Shown here in pieces: positions 45,726-56,040 of a stretch of 64,000 nucleotides of DNA. The position numbers and the translations under genes are program-made. Within the stretch, counting starts at the first letter, position 1, and every line of letters begins with the position of its first letter. Source of the DNA: Termitomyces sp. T153 (lineage: Eukaryota; Basidiomycota; Agaricomycetes; Agaricales; Lyophyllaceae); the NCBI GenBank assembly GCA_018296165.2, contig JACKQL020000113.1, forward strand, positions 1 through 64,000, in the 5' to 3' direction. A model generated the notes under the pieces. It did not search any database, was not told where the DNA came from, and saw nothing but the letters and a program-made list of their open reading frames with translations.

Positions 45726-47032
45726 AGCATGATTATTATGTTGAGCATTGTGTATCAGAGATAGAATACATACTTAGCATCTTGTTCATCCACTCAGCTA
45801 TTGACACTACAATCAGTCCTTCCATTTGATGAAATACTCAATGCCTCTTTGCAAAAGTAATGGAATCAATGCATGTCACAAAATGATGTGTGGAGATCAA
45901 AAAACACACATTGCAAGAAAATTTTCTTTGTGCATTCAAAAGATTTTTTACCTCATACTTTCTTTATATATATATACAATCTGCATAGACAATGTAAGGA
46001 CTTGGACAAACCAAAAAGCTGTCTTTGTATGTAATCATACCATTGCATAGTTTGACTTACTGCAGAAAAACTCATTGTCAGCCAGAGAAAAGAAGGAAGC
46101 TTATAATTAAAGTTGGATTATGGCACATAAATATAGTCAGTACATAGTAAGAACTAATCCATTGCTAGCTTAGCATCAAATGCACATACAGTTGTGTTAG
46201 CAATGGTTGACTATGTGCCAACATTCTACTAGCCTGTCAAAAGTCAACAAGGTGAAAGGAATAAGGCAAAAAAAAGAGCTAACATACAAAAAAGAATGAT
46301 TTGGCACAATACAGAACTAGCTGTCAAAGTTTTTTTTGATGGCATAAGTGTGTCTTGTGATACATTTCATTTGCTTCTGATAAGCTGAAAAAAAAAAGTC
46401 AATGATAGGCAGTATAAAAGGAAAAGAAGAGGACATACATTAATAGAATCAGTGTCTAGATTTTCTGCACATGAATAAAGCATGATGGTGTTGTCTCAAA
46501 AGATGAAAATATGTTGCATATTAAAGTAGAAATGAGAATTAAGAACAGATGAAGCAACAGGCAAAAGAAAGGCTTACAAATACAAAAGAGCACATCAAGC
46601 ATTGACACTGTAATTCCCACAGCAGCAAAGAAGCTAGGAGTTCTTTTGGACAGAGATGGGGCATAAAAGTTGCTAGGAGTGGAAGTGTCAAACACAAGCA
46701 ACTTGAGCAAGTGTACTCATGTTGAGAATCCTTTTAGCAGAGCAGCTTGTTATTATACAACAAAGCAACAAAGATGCATGTGTCCTTTGTGGACATAGAG
46801 TGGACCATATTATTGACAAGGTCAGCTCAATACAAGGCATAATTTTGAATATACTCATGCTTGAGTTCTCTTCAGCAGAGTAACTTATTGTTATACAATT
46901 AAAAATAAATAATATTATAAATTAAATAAAGAAAAAGAACAATGAATCAAACAATTATACTCATGCTAAAAATCCTCTCAAGCAGAGCAACCCATTATTC
47001 TACAATGAAAGATGAATATTGTTGAAAGACTA
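45726..47032. other. CpG-poor DNA with a three-fold spaced repeat
   Basis: No gene seen. A word of about 50 bp (ACTCATG...AGCAGAGCAAC...TTATACAA) recurs near 46713, 46854 and 46963, which suggests degraded LTR or minisatellite material. Confidence 0.4.
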
Positions 47033-47682
47033 TGTTAAGAGTTGAACCATTTAGATTTAAACTTCCCAACAATTTTTTTGTTATTTTATCTTATCATATC
47101 TTACCTTTACATTGGCCTTACACAAATTTTCAAAGTTACTTGATCTTGTTTTATCATATCTAGATCCTATCATATCTCATTTTTCATTTTAACTTAAACA
47201 ATTTCAAGCTCTAAGTCTTTGTGTATTTCAATGTCCTCTACCTTTTCTCCTTTCCACAACATGATAGAAATCCCACAACACAATTGGAAACTGCATTAGA
47301 TGATTTCTTTTGTATTGTTCTGTTGTCTTCTTTATAATGAGACTGTGTAGAAGGATTTCCTTACAGTTGCCATGTGTGAATATATTGCTCTACTAAAGAG
47401 GATCTTCAGCTTGAGTATACAAGGCCTTCTGTTTTGTGAATTTGTGGATTAATTACAAATTTAAAGTGTTTAGACTACATTCTTCTTACTCCATGGATTG
47501 CAATGAGTAAATAAACAATATTCACTCCTCTGTATTTGGCAATCAAGTTACCTTTCTCTCATGTGTTAAATCTCTAAATTATTTGTATTATCCTTATATA
47601 AGTTCAACTCAATAAATTATTTGTTGCAACCTTGCACACTATACTTTGCTTTATCATTGTTCTTATTGACAAACCCTTAACA
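47033..47682 (+). repeat. Putative solo LTR
   Basis: 650 bp bounded by TGTTAAG and CTTAACA (perfect 7-bp inverted ends). It contains a TATA-like CTTATATAAG (about 47594) followed by an AATAAA (about 47610), the order expected in an LTR U3/R. Flanks show no target-site duplication, so limits are tentative. Confidence 0.45.
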
Positions 47683-48258
47683 TCCATGCCTGTGTACCAC
47701 CAAAGACTCCATTGTATAAATTATAACTTGTGCCAATTTGTTAAGCATGGTACTGACTTTTGAAAAGATCATTTCAACAACCCTGAAGCCTCTGTCAATT
47801 TTGCACTTACTGGCACATTTTCACACAAATGAACAATTTTACAAGCATTTGTTGACCTCATTCATGACATTGTCCTCCCTTAATACAACCTATCTATTTC
47901 TCATGATTACAACTCTGCTTTAAGCATTGCATCTGACATTTTAGTTAAAAACAATACCAGCATTTTCACCATTCCTCATCCCACTTGTGCTCTCAAATCT
48001 AGAGTGTATATCATTTACTCTGTCTTTTTTGACAATGTAAGCATTGGCTTTTTCAAATTTCTTTTCTTCCAGCCTCACATTCAGCCTTTCAGATTAAACA
48101 AGATGTAAACTTGCACAGTATTCTGAACTTTTAATGGGGCAAGTTTGGCTCTTGTCACCACTTCCACATCTTCTTCCCAGGGCTCTAAGCTTTAGAGCAC
48201 ATGAGCATGAACATGCAATTTGGTATTACCATGAGCTTCACTATGCCATGATTGCTAT
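47683..48258. other. CpG-poor DNA, no recognisable gene
   Basis: Short plus-strand frames only (for example around 47738-47923). Confidence 0.4.
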
Positions 48259-48700
48259 TGTCAGAGAATGTCCCATTTGTTCCTTCTTTTTCTTCTCCAG
48301 TTCTTGTTGGATTCCCTTCTTTATGATTTTTTCTTTATTCTCCTTTCTTTTCTCTGTTTATTAGTCTTAGTCTCAGCCCTTCCACTTCACTGATTTTATA
48401 TGCATTATTTAGACAAGTGTGGCCCCTTTGGCACTGCCACCAGCTTATGTCATTGCTGACCAATTGCTAACACATCACTTTTGTCTTTTTTTTCTGTCAT
48501 ACTATATAGTTGTTTCTCATGCTTTTGAAGCCTTTGAAGCATCACACTTAGCCTAAAAAATCCTCAGACTTATTCTCTCTGGATCTCTCTCTACTAGGTG
48601 AGTAGTTATGTCAGTAGATACTGTACAGTACTAAATAGACTCTGGATCTCTCTTTGCCAGTAGTATGATTGAGCCATAGACTCCAAAAGTCACTCTTAGT
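48259..48700 (+). repeat. Putative LTR, copy 2 (diverged copy of 38723-39302)
   Basis: Shared ordered words with copy 1: TTCTCTxTTTAxT, CAGACTTATTCTCTCTGGATC versus CAAACTTGTTCTCTTTGGATC, GAATAGACTxTGGATCTC, GATTGAGCCAxAGxxTCCA. Many differences are C/T or G/A. Confidence 0.55.
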
Positions 48701-49753
48701 TCTTTTAAAAGAGAACTTAGCTCAAGATTGGCCAGCATCATACCAGACAGAAGAAATTAGAGCCTGCTAAGCTTATTGAGAGTATATGTAATTCACAAAA
48801 ATAATTTCTCAAGACATTGTAATTCCTTACCAACTGTATTTGTATGCACTTCAGGACAACAAATGACTTTGCTCAGGAAGACAAAAACTAGGCCACAAAC
48901 TTTTTCATTTTGCATACTATTTGTGTAATGAAGGGCATGAGCTGGCACCTGCCAATCCATCAAACAGCCAAAGTAGCCTTTTGTCAATTTCTACATGACT
49001 CTTATCTGAGCCTTGAAGTATTGACTGTTGGTGATTAGTATGTTGACATTAGTGTTGAAATTGGCAGCAACAAAGGCACCTGTCTGCAATGGCTCACAGC
49101 TACTCACAATTTTAATTGACAATGCTACTGTGGCAAAAATTACTAACCTTGAGTCCTCAAAGTATAGTCAAGATTACTCAAGCTGCCTGACAGCTATCAG
49201 TGGCTTTTATATTGCTCCAGAAGACTTAAGTAGAGGTGCATTTTTGGTGCACTATATACAGGCCTATAAAACTGACAAATGCATTGTTTATAATAACAAC
49301 AATGGTCATCATGCCAAATTCCTGACCACTCATAAAGCTATGGCCTTGGCGCAGCCTATGCCAAAGATATCTGGCCTCTACACAATATATGATTGAGCCA
49401 TGACATTCAATGATTCAAATGCCTGTTTTGAAGTATGAGTCTCTTTTTTCTAGACAACACATGCATCAACTGCATTCAATCCAGACATCTTGAAGCACTG
49501 CCTCTGCATCTTTACTAGGAGGGAGTAGTGGTGCATAAGTCCATTTCAAGAATCCTTGCTGTCTGACCTCCATTGGCACAGGTCCTTCCAAATCCTTTAA
49601 CTGCAGGCAGAAAGCTTGGTGATTTTGTGGCAGGTAGCTAAACCACTGAAACTCCATGTCCATGAGCAAGCATTGATATTGATAGTTGTGTGAATATGGC
49701 TGATCAATGGTCTCCATGCTTGACTTAAAGATGGACCAGCTACAAAAAAGCTT
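48701..49753. other. CpG-poor DNA with an unrecognised plus-strand frame
   Basis: The frame 49028-49396 (LTILIDNATVAKITNLESSK, then TAISGFYIAPEDLSRGAFLV) is open for 122 codons and protein-like. No family recognised. Confidence 0.35.
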
Positions 49754-50430
49754 ATGAACATAGCTCTCCAAATCAGCAAAACAGATAAAGTTGCCCAAAA
49801 TAACCTTGCCTACCAACAATCCTTACTACAAAGGAAGGTCATCAACTACTCTAACAAGGAGGAGGGGGACAAGAATGAGGAGGAAGTACCCAATGAAAAG
49901 GAAGAGGAGGAGGACTATGCACAGCAGCTTATTGTGCACAACACCAATAAATGTGTCCTCTTTCACCAAATCAAGTTTACTGACACCTCATGCTTCTGAG
50001 CTAGTGAACTCATGATGTCCAGTAAAGCATTTTGATTCTGGTTTTGTATGACAATCAAGGAAATCAAGGCCAAGTATATTAGAATGAGCATCATTGACAA
50101 GCAAGCAATTGTTCAAATTTTCTCTACTTTGTGCAATTGCCCATTATCCTGTGTTGTCAATTGGTCTGACAAACTTCTCCTAGACATGTTCAATACAAAA
50201 GCTTCCTACTTCAAGACCAACAATATTGAATGCCTCAGCTCTGATGAAGCCATCTTCAGAAACCTCACACTGTCTGATACTTTTTGACACATTGCTTACA
50301 AACATGCTACAAAAGACAAATGGAAACAAGCTTTGGAATGGCAGTGGTTGAAGTTTGTCAACAGCAATGAGAACAGCAAACAGCTTGTAAATGCAATGCA
50401 GATGACAATTTGGACATGTCTGAAAAGATA
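49754..50430 (+). pseudogene. Unrecognised decayed transposon ORF
   Basis: Two adjacent plus-strand frames (49754-49999 and 50048-50287) read as a Lys/Glu-rich protein with an acidic NEEEVPNEKEEEEDYAQQLI run, then IKEIKAKYIRMSIIDKQAIV and LNCPLSCVVNWSD-like text. It lies about 1.2 kb upstream of the TET/JBP-like remnant on the same strand, so it may be the start of that gene. Not recognised. Confidence 0.35.
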
Positions 50431-50639
50431 GAGTTGGATACTCAATGCTCAGCAGAATAAGATGTGGCTGACAGTGGCTGTGCTAGGGTTCTATTGTTTG
50501 CTTGCTTTAAGCAAACCCAACAGTGCCCCACTTCTAGCACCCCATATCTTGCTGAGGGGTACAAACACTTGTGTTTCATTTGTTGAGGAGAAGTAAATAA
50601 GCAAGCCTAGCTTTTTATCTTGTACATTGACTTACTTCT

Positions 50640-50795
50640 ATAACTTCTATCTGAATACACTTTTGCTCCTCAAGATAAAATATGATATGACTCAATAAGA
50701 TATTGATAGGTTTGTTGTCTCAATACACTTTTGCTCTTCAAAATTAGATATAATATGAGATTCTCAATAAGATATTGATAGGCTTGTCTTCACAT
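50640..50795 (+). repeat. Tandem duplication of about 70 bp
   Basis: Two units share AATACACTTTTGCTC, AATATGA and CAATAAGATATTGATAGG. Confidence 0.75.
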
Positions 50796-50799
50796 AACA

Positions 50800-51570
50800 T
50801 GGGCATAATGTTGATGCATGAAAAAAAAACCTTTGCACAGCATCCTTTTACTCATGACAGCTTGATAGAAGATGAGCTTTTTTTGTCTTGCATCCACAGC
50901 ACAATGCTTAGATACTTGAGCCCAAGAACACAGTGCTGAATGCATTGTAATATAAGGCTATGCATTAACACAACACATTTACTGACTCCTTAAATATGAA
51001 TGCCAGGCCTCAAAGACTTTGACTATTTCTACTAAGAAATATGCATTGCTTTTCTTCAAGTTCTTCTTTAATATGCTTATGAAGACATGGTCACAAAAAG
51101 TTTATTCCTTCTGGACTGGCATGCTAATCATCACTTCACCCAGCTTCAACTTAGAAAACCCCCTCTCCATCAGCATTGCCAAATTGACTGACATGTTTTG
51201 GAAGCCATTGTCTCACTTTGGGTAGTTTCAATGCTTAGCAAAGTCCTGGGTGCAACTAATAGCCACTAGAAACAATGGAGCAAAGAGAATTGCTGAAAGA
51301 AACATGAGCAGGCCAAATTGACAGTGGTCACAGCTTTTGCCAGAGCCACTCTGCTATGCATGAGAAGTACTTCAATAAATATGGCTGCCAGGGGATCAAG
51401 ATTGACTTTGACCTCATAGATGCTCTAGCTACCATGTCAAGATTCACTGGCATTTGACAAGCCTTTAGTTAATAAGAAGGCTTATATGCTAAAGGAAATT
51501 GTCAAAAAAAACTAATTTCCACATTTTTGAATGGAATGGAAGGCAGGTACTTAACACTAAGTTGCCACCC
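50800..51570. other. CpG-poor DNA, no recognisable gene
   Basis: Short plus-strand frames only; may be the damaged middle of the dioxygenase gene that follows. Confidence 0.35.
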
Positions 51571-52510
51571 ACAACTAACATTAAAGCCTCTAGCACTTCA
51601 ATGCCTGTTGTTGATGCCAAGAGGTATATTGTGAATCATCTTAGTGACTATCCTAATGCTAAAGACTGGCTTTGAGCTCACTAGGCTGCAGCACAGCTGC
51701 TCAAAGAGAACCATATGCTATTAGCTTTTCTATAGAAATCTAAGCATCACTGACAGGATAATTTTTTTGCAGTACCTTGTAGTGTCTCTCATAGTAGTGG
51801 CTATAAGAGGCCTACTATTTGCTACTAAACTCTTAAAGCTATGTCTGTGCTAGTAAGGTTGAATGTGAAGCACCCCATTCAAACTAATTGTGCACTTTGT
51901 ATTATATAAGCAATAGCCTCCCTCACTCACAGAAACCACTTCTTACCCCTTGATTTAGCAGGCTTCATTACTTGGGCCTCCCATTTATACATTTATTATG
52001 TTGACCACCTGGGCACCACCTTCAAACATGGCAAAAATCTCAAATATATCTTTATGGGCAGCATCTTTTCCTCCACTCCATACAACTTTGAACTGTCAAC
52101 AGCATGCTTTCTGCATACTAACACAGCCAACCTCCTATTTGGTTGGTGCTCTATTACTGCACTTGTATAGTTTAATTCAAAAAAGGATAGATACATTATC
52201 TTCTGGGACTTAGGAGTGATAATTGAATTTCTGCCAGGCTCCACAATTTTATTTGATTATCACTTTCAAGTCCCAGAGGACAATCATTCCTTCAGCCATG
52301 ATTGCCTACACAATCACTAAGATTGAAAACAGTGAAATACAATACTTATTCACAGAATACATTGCAGGTGGATTGTTTTAATGGGCAGAGCATAGGTTTA
52401 TGAGCAACAACAATTTTTTCATTAATTTAATAAAAGAAGAGGCACAAGAAGAAGTTGAAAGAGAAAAGAAATGGTGAAATGGTGGAGTTGACTTTTTTTC
52501 TACACTCACT
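51571..52510 (+). pseudogene. TET/JBP-type 2OG-Fe(II) dioxygenase remnant
   Basis: Plus-strand segments follow the fungal TET/JBP (2OGFeDO) order: YPNAKDWL; then PYNFELSTACFLHTNTANLL (position of HxD, here HTN), FGWCSITALVQFN, RYIIFWDLGVIIEFLPGSTI (consensus LVLWDLKLVIEFPPGS). After a +1 frame break comes IIPSAMIAYTITKIENSEIQ, YLFTEYIAGGLF, stop, W, and a Glu-rich tail (KEEAQEEVEREKKW). The distal His (HSN) is Tyr-Thr and the RYSF Arg is Gln. So both metal-ligand sites and the 2OG-binding Arg are lost, mostly by C-to-T or G-to-A. In basidiomycetes such genes, encoding 5-methylcytosine oxidases, expanded with KDZ transposons. Family assigned from remembered sequence; confidence moderate. Confidence 0.6.
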
Positions 52511-54035
52511 GACATTTCTACAAAGCCTATAACATAGTAATCCTAATAATGTTGCTTTTTTTTTGATCAGTGAGATTACTTGGTGTCATGATATAGACAC
52601 ATATGTATCCACATGAGTTTTTATAGCTAGACTCTATTACCTGTCAATATAGCATGTTTGCCTTCCTCTTCTTAACAATCATTGGCTATACTAAAAGCAA
52701 TTTGCAGGACTTTTAAGCAAACATCAAAAACTTTGGTCATAGCAATGTAAGCAGATTCTCACCAGAGCTCTTGTAATGTTCTCTGATCTCTAGATGCCTA
52801 GGCTCCATATTATTTGCAATAAATAGCCCAACCTGCTGCTGAACTCTCTAATTCACATGTTTTCTTTTCCCATGCCTGCTGCTTCTTCCCTTGCATCTGT
52901 TGCACCTGCTGCATACTCACAATCCTTGACACCACTGTATCCATTATTAGTCCTTTAGCCTCTGGTTGCCAATATATCTGAATGGCTCTGCCTTGAGCAT
53001 GAGCAGTGCACCACCTACAACATCATAACATTCACTGCCTCTTCTGCCTCAGGAACTATGACAGTCATTCCCTAATAAGTTCACTTGCCCATCAGATGTG
53101 GCACCCTTGCTGACACCAGGCTCTAGCCTAATTCATGCTAATGGCAAATTCATTTTGCCTAGCATTCTGTGGAAGCTACTACAAATCTCTGAATTTGAAA
53201 TACCTTGTTGCTTCCATAGCATCTCTGCTTATATATTTAGAGTTAATAGCACTAGCCCTACCAATGGCCAGTTTGTTGCTTGCTGCAGCTATCATGCTGC
53301 TCAAAGTTCATTCTATAATGTGTTCTCAACTGTTTCAAGCTTACCTTCCACTAATGACTTTTCAGTATCCTTTAGCCAATTGTATGAGCAAGACAGCAAC
53401 TTAGTTATCAAGAACTTATGCTCTAAGGACTCCTCCAGCATGTACATATGCATTTTCTTTTATTCTTTTTTTTTCTTACTCCTCTACTCTCTGTGTTTTT
53501 TTTTCTTAGCCCAGCAGAGAAGCAATTACAATATCACTCTAGAAGAAACAGATGGATAAACTATGGAAGCCAGTATTTTCAAGTATTTTTGCTTGTAACA
53601 ACTTTCAAAAATCATTCTAGCTATTATACATGCCACCCAGAATGCATAGGAGATTTTGGATGCCTCTGTGGCTTGCCATTGTATGTGCTAGCTATGCCCA
53701 GGGACTTCTGTTATGATTACTGTGCATGACTCTCCTTCTACAGTTGCCAGCTCTTCTCTAGGCTGTCACTTCACTTCATCTCATGATTGTTTAGCTTCCC
53801 CTCATTGTGTAACATTACTGCTATCTCCCTGCACACATTTATGCTCTTCTCCTTCACCCCCAATGCCAGTCAATGATGTTATTAATATTATTATAGCATT
53901 TCACTACTGCTTACTAAGTGGTGTATGTACAAGAGACTTTTGGCATGCTTTTTGGAAATGCTATAGTTGCAATTGCCTCATAGAACAAGCATTTTTTGAC
54001 ATCCATTCCTGTGATCTCACTAACTTATAGCTGAG
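52511..54035. other. CpG-poor DNA with fragmentary plus-strand frames
   Basis: A frame at 53098-53559 (LTPGSSLIHANGKFILPSIL, then AYIFRVNSTSPTNGQFVACC, then YEQDSNLVIKNL) is clearly protein-like, with stops upstream. Product not recognised. Confidence 0.4.
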
Positions 54036-54640
54036 GCTGAGTTTTAATCATATCATATATATCAATTTCTTGCTGTCTGCATCTCAATTATCTTATTACT
54101 ATTGGTTTGGGTGATGTTGAGTTTTAACCACCATTATATATATAGACCAATTTTTTTCTGTTTACATATTAATTATCTTGAGACTATTGATTTTGTTGAT
54201 GTTGATTTTTAGTCACATTGGATATAGATCAAATATATATAGATTTCTTGCTGTCCAAGTTTAAATTTATTATGTTACAAATGTTACAATTTAAAATATT
54301 TACCTCTATTAGATTATAGCTAAGAACAACTCATTAATGAAAACACCTCAGCAAACCAAGTAAGTGAAATAAAGTAGATAAAGTATTATTATTAGGTTTG
54401 TAGATCCTAACTTTCAATCACTTCATATACATAATAATTTATTTCTGACTGCATCTGAATTATCTTATTACTTTTGGTTTTGCTGACACTGAGGTCTAGT
54501 CACATTATCTAGATATACTGATTTCTTGCTGTCTGCATATTAATTATCTTGTTATTATTGGTTCTGCTAGTGTTGTGTTTTAGTCACATTGTATATATAC
54601 CAATTTGTTGCTGTACATGTATTAACTATTGGGTCACTAT
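54036..54640 (+). repeat. Degenerate minisatellite, about 85-90 bp units
   Basis: Six or so units share TTTAGTCACATT, TATATAxACCAATTT, TTGCTGTCTGCAT, TTAATTATCTT and TATTGGTTxTGCT. One interruption at about 54290-54400. Confidence 0.7.
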
Positions 54641-54699
54641 GATGGGTTTGCTCTTGCAACATGATTATATAACAAAAGTTAACTTAGCCAAATGTAGCA

Positions 54700-55745
54700 A
54701 CTATTCTTCTTAGAAGAAAAAGTCAACTGGGTTGAAAGGAGCAACTGTTCTTTATGGAAGAACAGTGGGTCAACAAGTGGTGTACAATCAGATTCAACTC
54801 AGTAGAAAGCAGCAGCTGGTCTTCCTGAGATAACAGCCCATGAATGCCTAATATAGAGTAGTCTACACTGAAATTAAACTTGGTTGAAAGCAGCAGTTGT
54901 GCTTCCAGGAAGAATAGCTAGTAAATGAACAGTGTAAAGTAATACAGTGAATGTGGACTAGTGAGAAAGTGCCAGTTGTTCTTCTTGAAAGAACAAGTGC
55001 TGACAGAAGAGTACAGCTGGCAGAACAGTAGTTGTTTCTCCTGGAAGATCAAATGCTGGGTGAATAGTTGGCAGCAAAATTTCACAAGTGAAGGTGCAGC
55101 AGTTGTTTTTCCTGGAAGAACAAGTTGACTGGCTGGATGGCTGTCAAAAAAGTTCTCAAGTGGAGACACAGCAGATGTTCTTTCTGGAAGAACAGGTTGA
55201 CTGGCTGGATGGCTGGATGGCTGGATGGCTGCCAATAGTTGTTCCTCCTGGAAGAACAAGTCCTGGCTGCATGGCTGCCAACAAAATTTCACAAGTAGAG
55301 GTGCAGCAGTTGTTCTTTCTAGAAGAACAGGTTGACTGGCTGGATGCCTGCTAGCAGTTGTTCTTTCTGGAAGAACAGGTTGACTGGCTGGATGCCTTCC
55401 AGCAGTTGTTCTTTCTGGAAGAACAAGTCCTGGCTGCATGGCTGCCAACAAAATTTCACAAGTGGAGGTGCAGCAGTTGTTCTTCCTGGAAGAACAAGTT
55501 GACTGGCTGGATAACTCTCAGCAAAATTTCACAAATAGAGATGCAGCAATTGTTCTTTCTGGAAGAACACATTCTGGCTGAATGGCTGCATGGCTGCCAA
55601 CAAAATTTCACAAGTGGAGGTGCAGCAGTTGTTCTTCCTGGAAGAACAAGTTGACTGGCTGGATAACTCTCAGCAAAATTTCACAAATAGAGATGCAGCA
55701 GTTGTTCTTTCTGGAAGAACACATTCTGGCTGAATGGCTGCCCTT
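54700..55745 (+). repeat. Minisatellite with palindromic GTTCTTYCTGGAAGAAC core
   Basis: About 14 copies of GCAGTTGTTCTTTCTGGAAG followed by AACAGGTTGACTGGCTGGATG-type sequence. Unit length varies between about 45 and 75 bp, with higher-order units (for example 55450-55560 repeated at 55610-55720) that include CCAACAAAATTTCACAAGTGGA. Several copies are nearly identical, so amplification is more recent than the surrounding decay. Frames through the array are open on both strands only because the units are in phase. Confidence 0.9.
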
Positions 55746-56040
55746 ACTTGGCTTCCTGCTCTGTTCTGCTTTCTATTCTTCTAGTCTCTACATTCCACTC
55801 TGCTTTGCTCTCAGCTATGCTATGTCCTGCTCTACTTCCTACTGTACCCTACTCTACTCCCTGCTATACTCTACTCTACTCTCAAATCTTCTAATCAATG
55901 TTTAACTCCTACCTGTCCTGCTGCCTACTCTGCTCCCTGCTCTGTCCTGCTCTACTCCCTATTCTCCTAATCATCTTTCAAGCCCTACCTGCCCTGCTCC
56001 CTACTCTGCTCCCTATCCTGTCCTGCTCTCTACCTGCTCC
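55746..56040 (+). repeat. Pyrimidine-rich low-complexity repeat (CTGCTCTACTCCCT)
   Basis: Irregular tandem copies of CTRCTCTRCTCCCTG-like words. Confidence 0.75.

Noticed and set aside
54700..55745. Heat-shock-element array reading of the GTTCTTYCTGGAAGAAC repeats
   Set aside because: The TTC and GAA triplets are separated by three bases, not two, so the spacing is not that of a canonical HSE.
54918..55905. Several overlapping frames of 80-177 codons on both strands
   Set aside because: They arise because the minisatellite units stay in phase; both strands are open and there is no protein-like composition.
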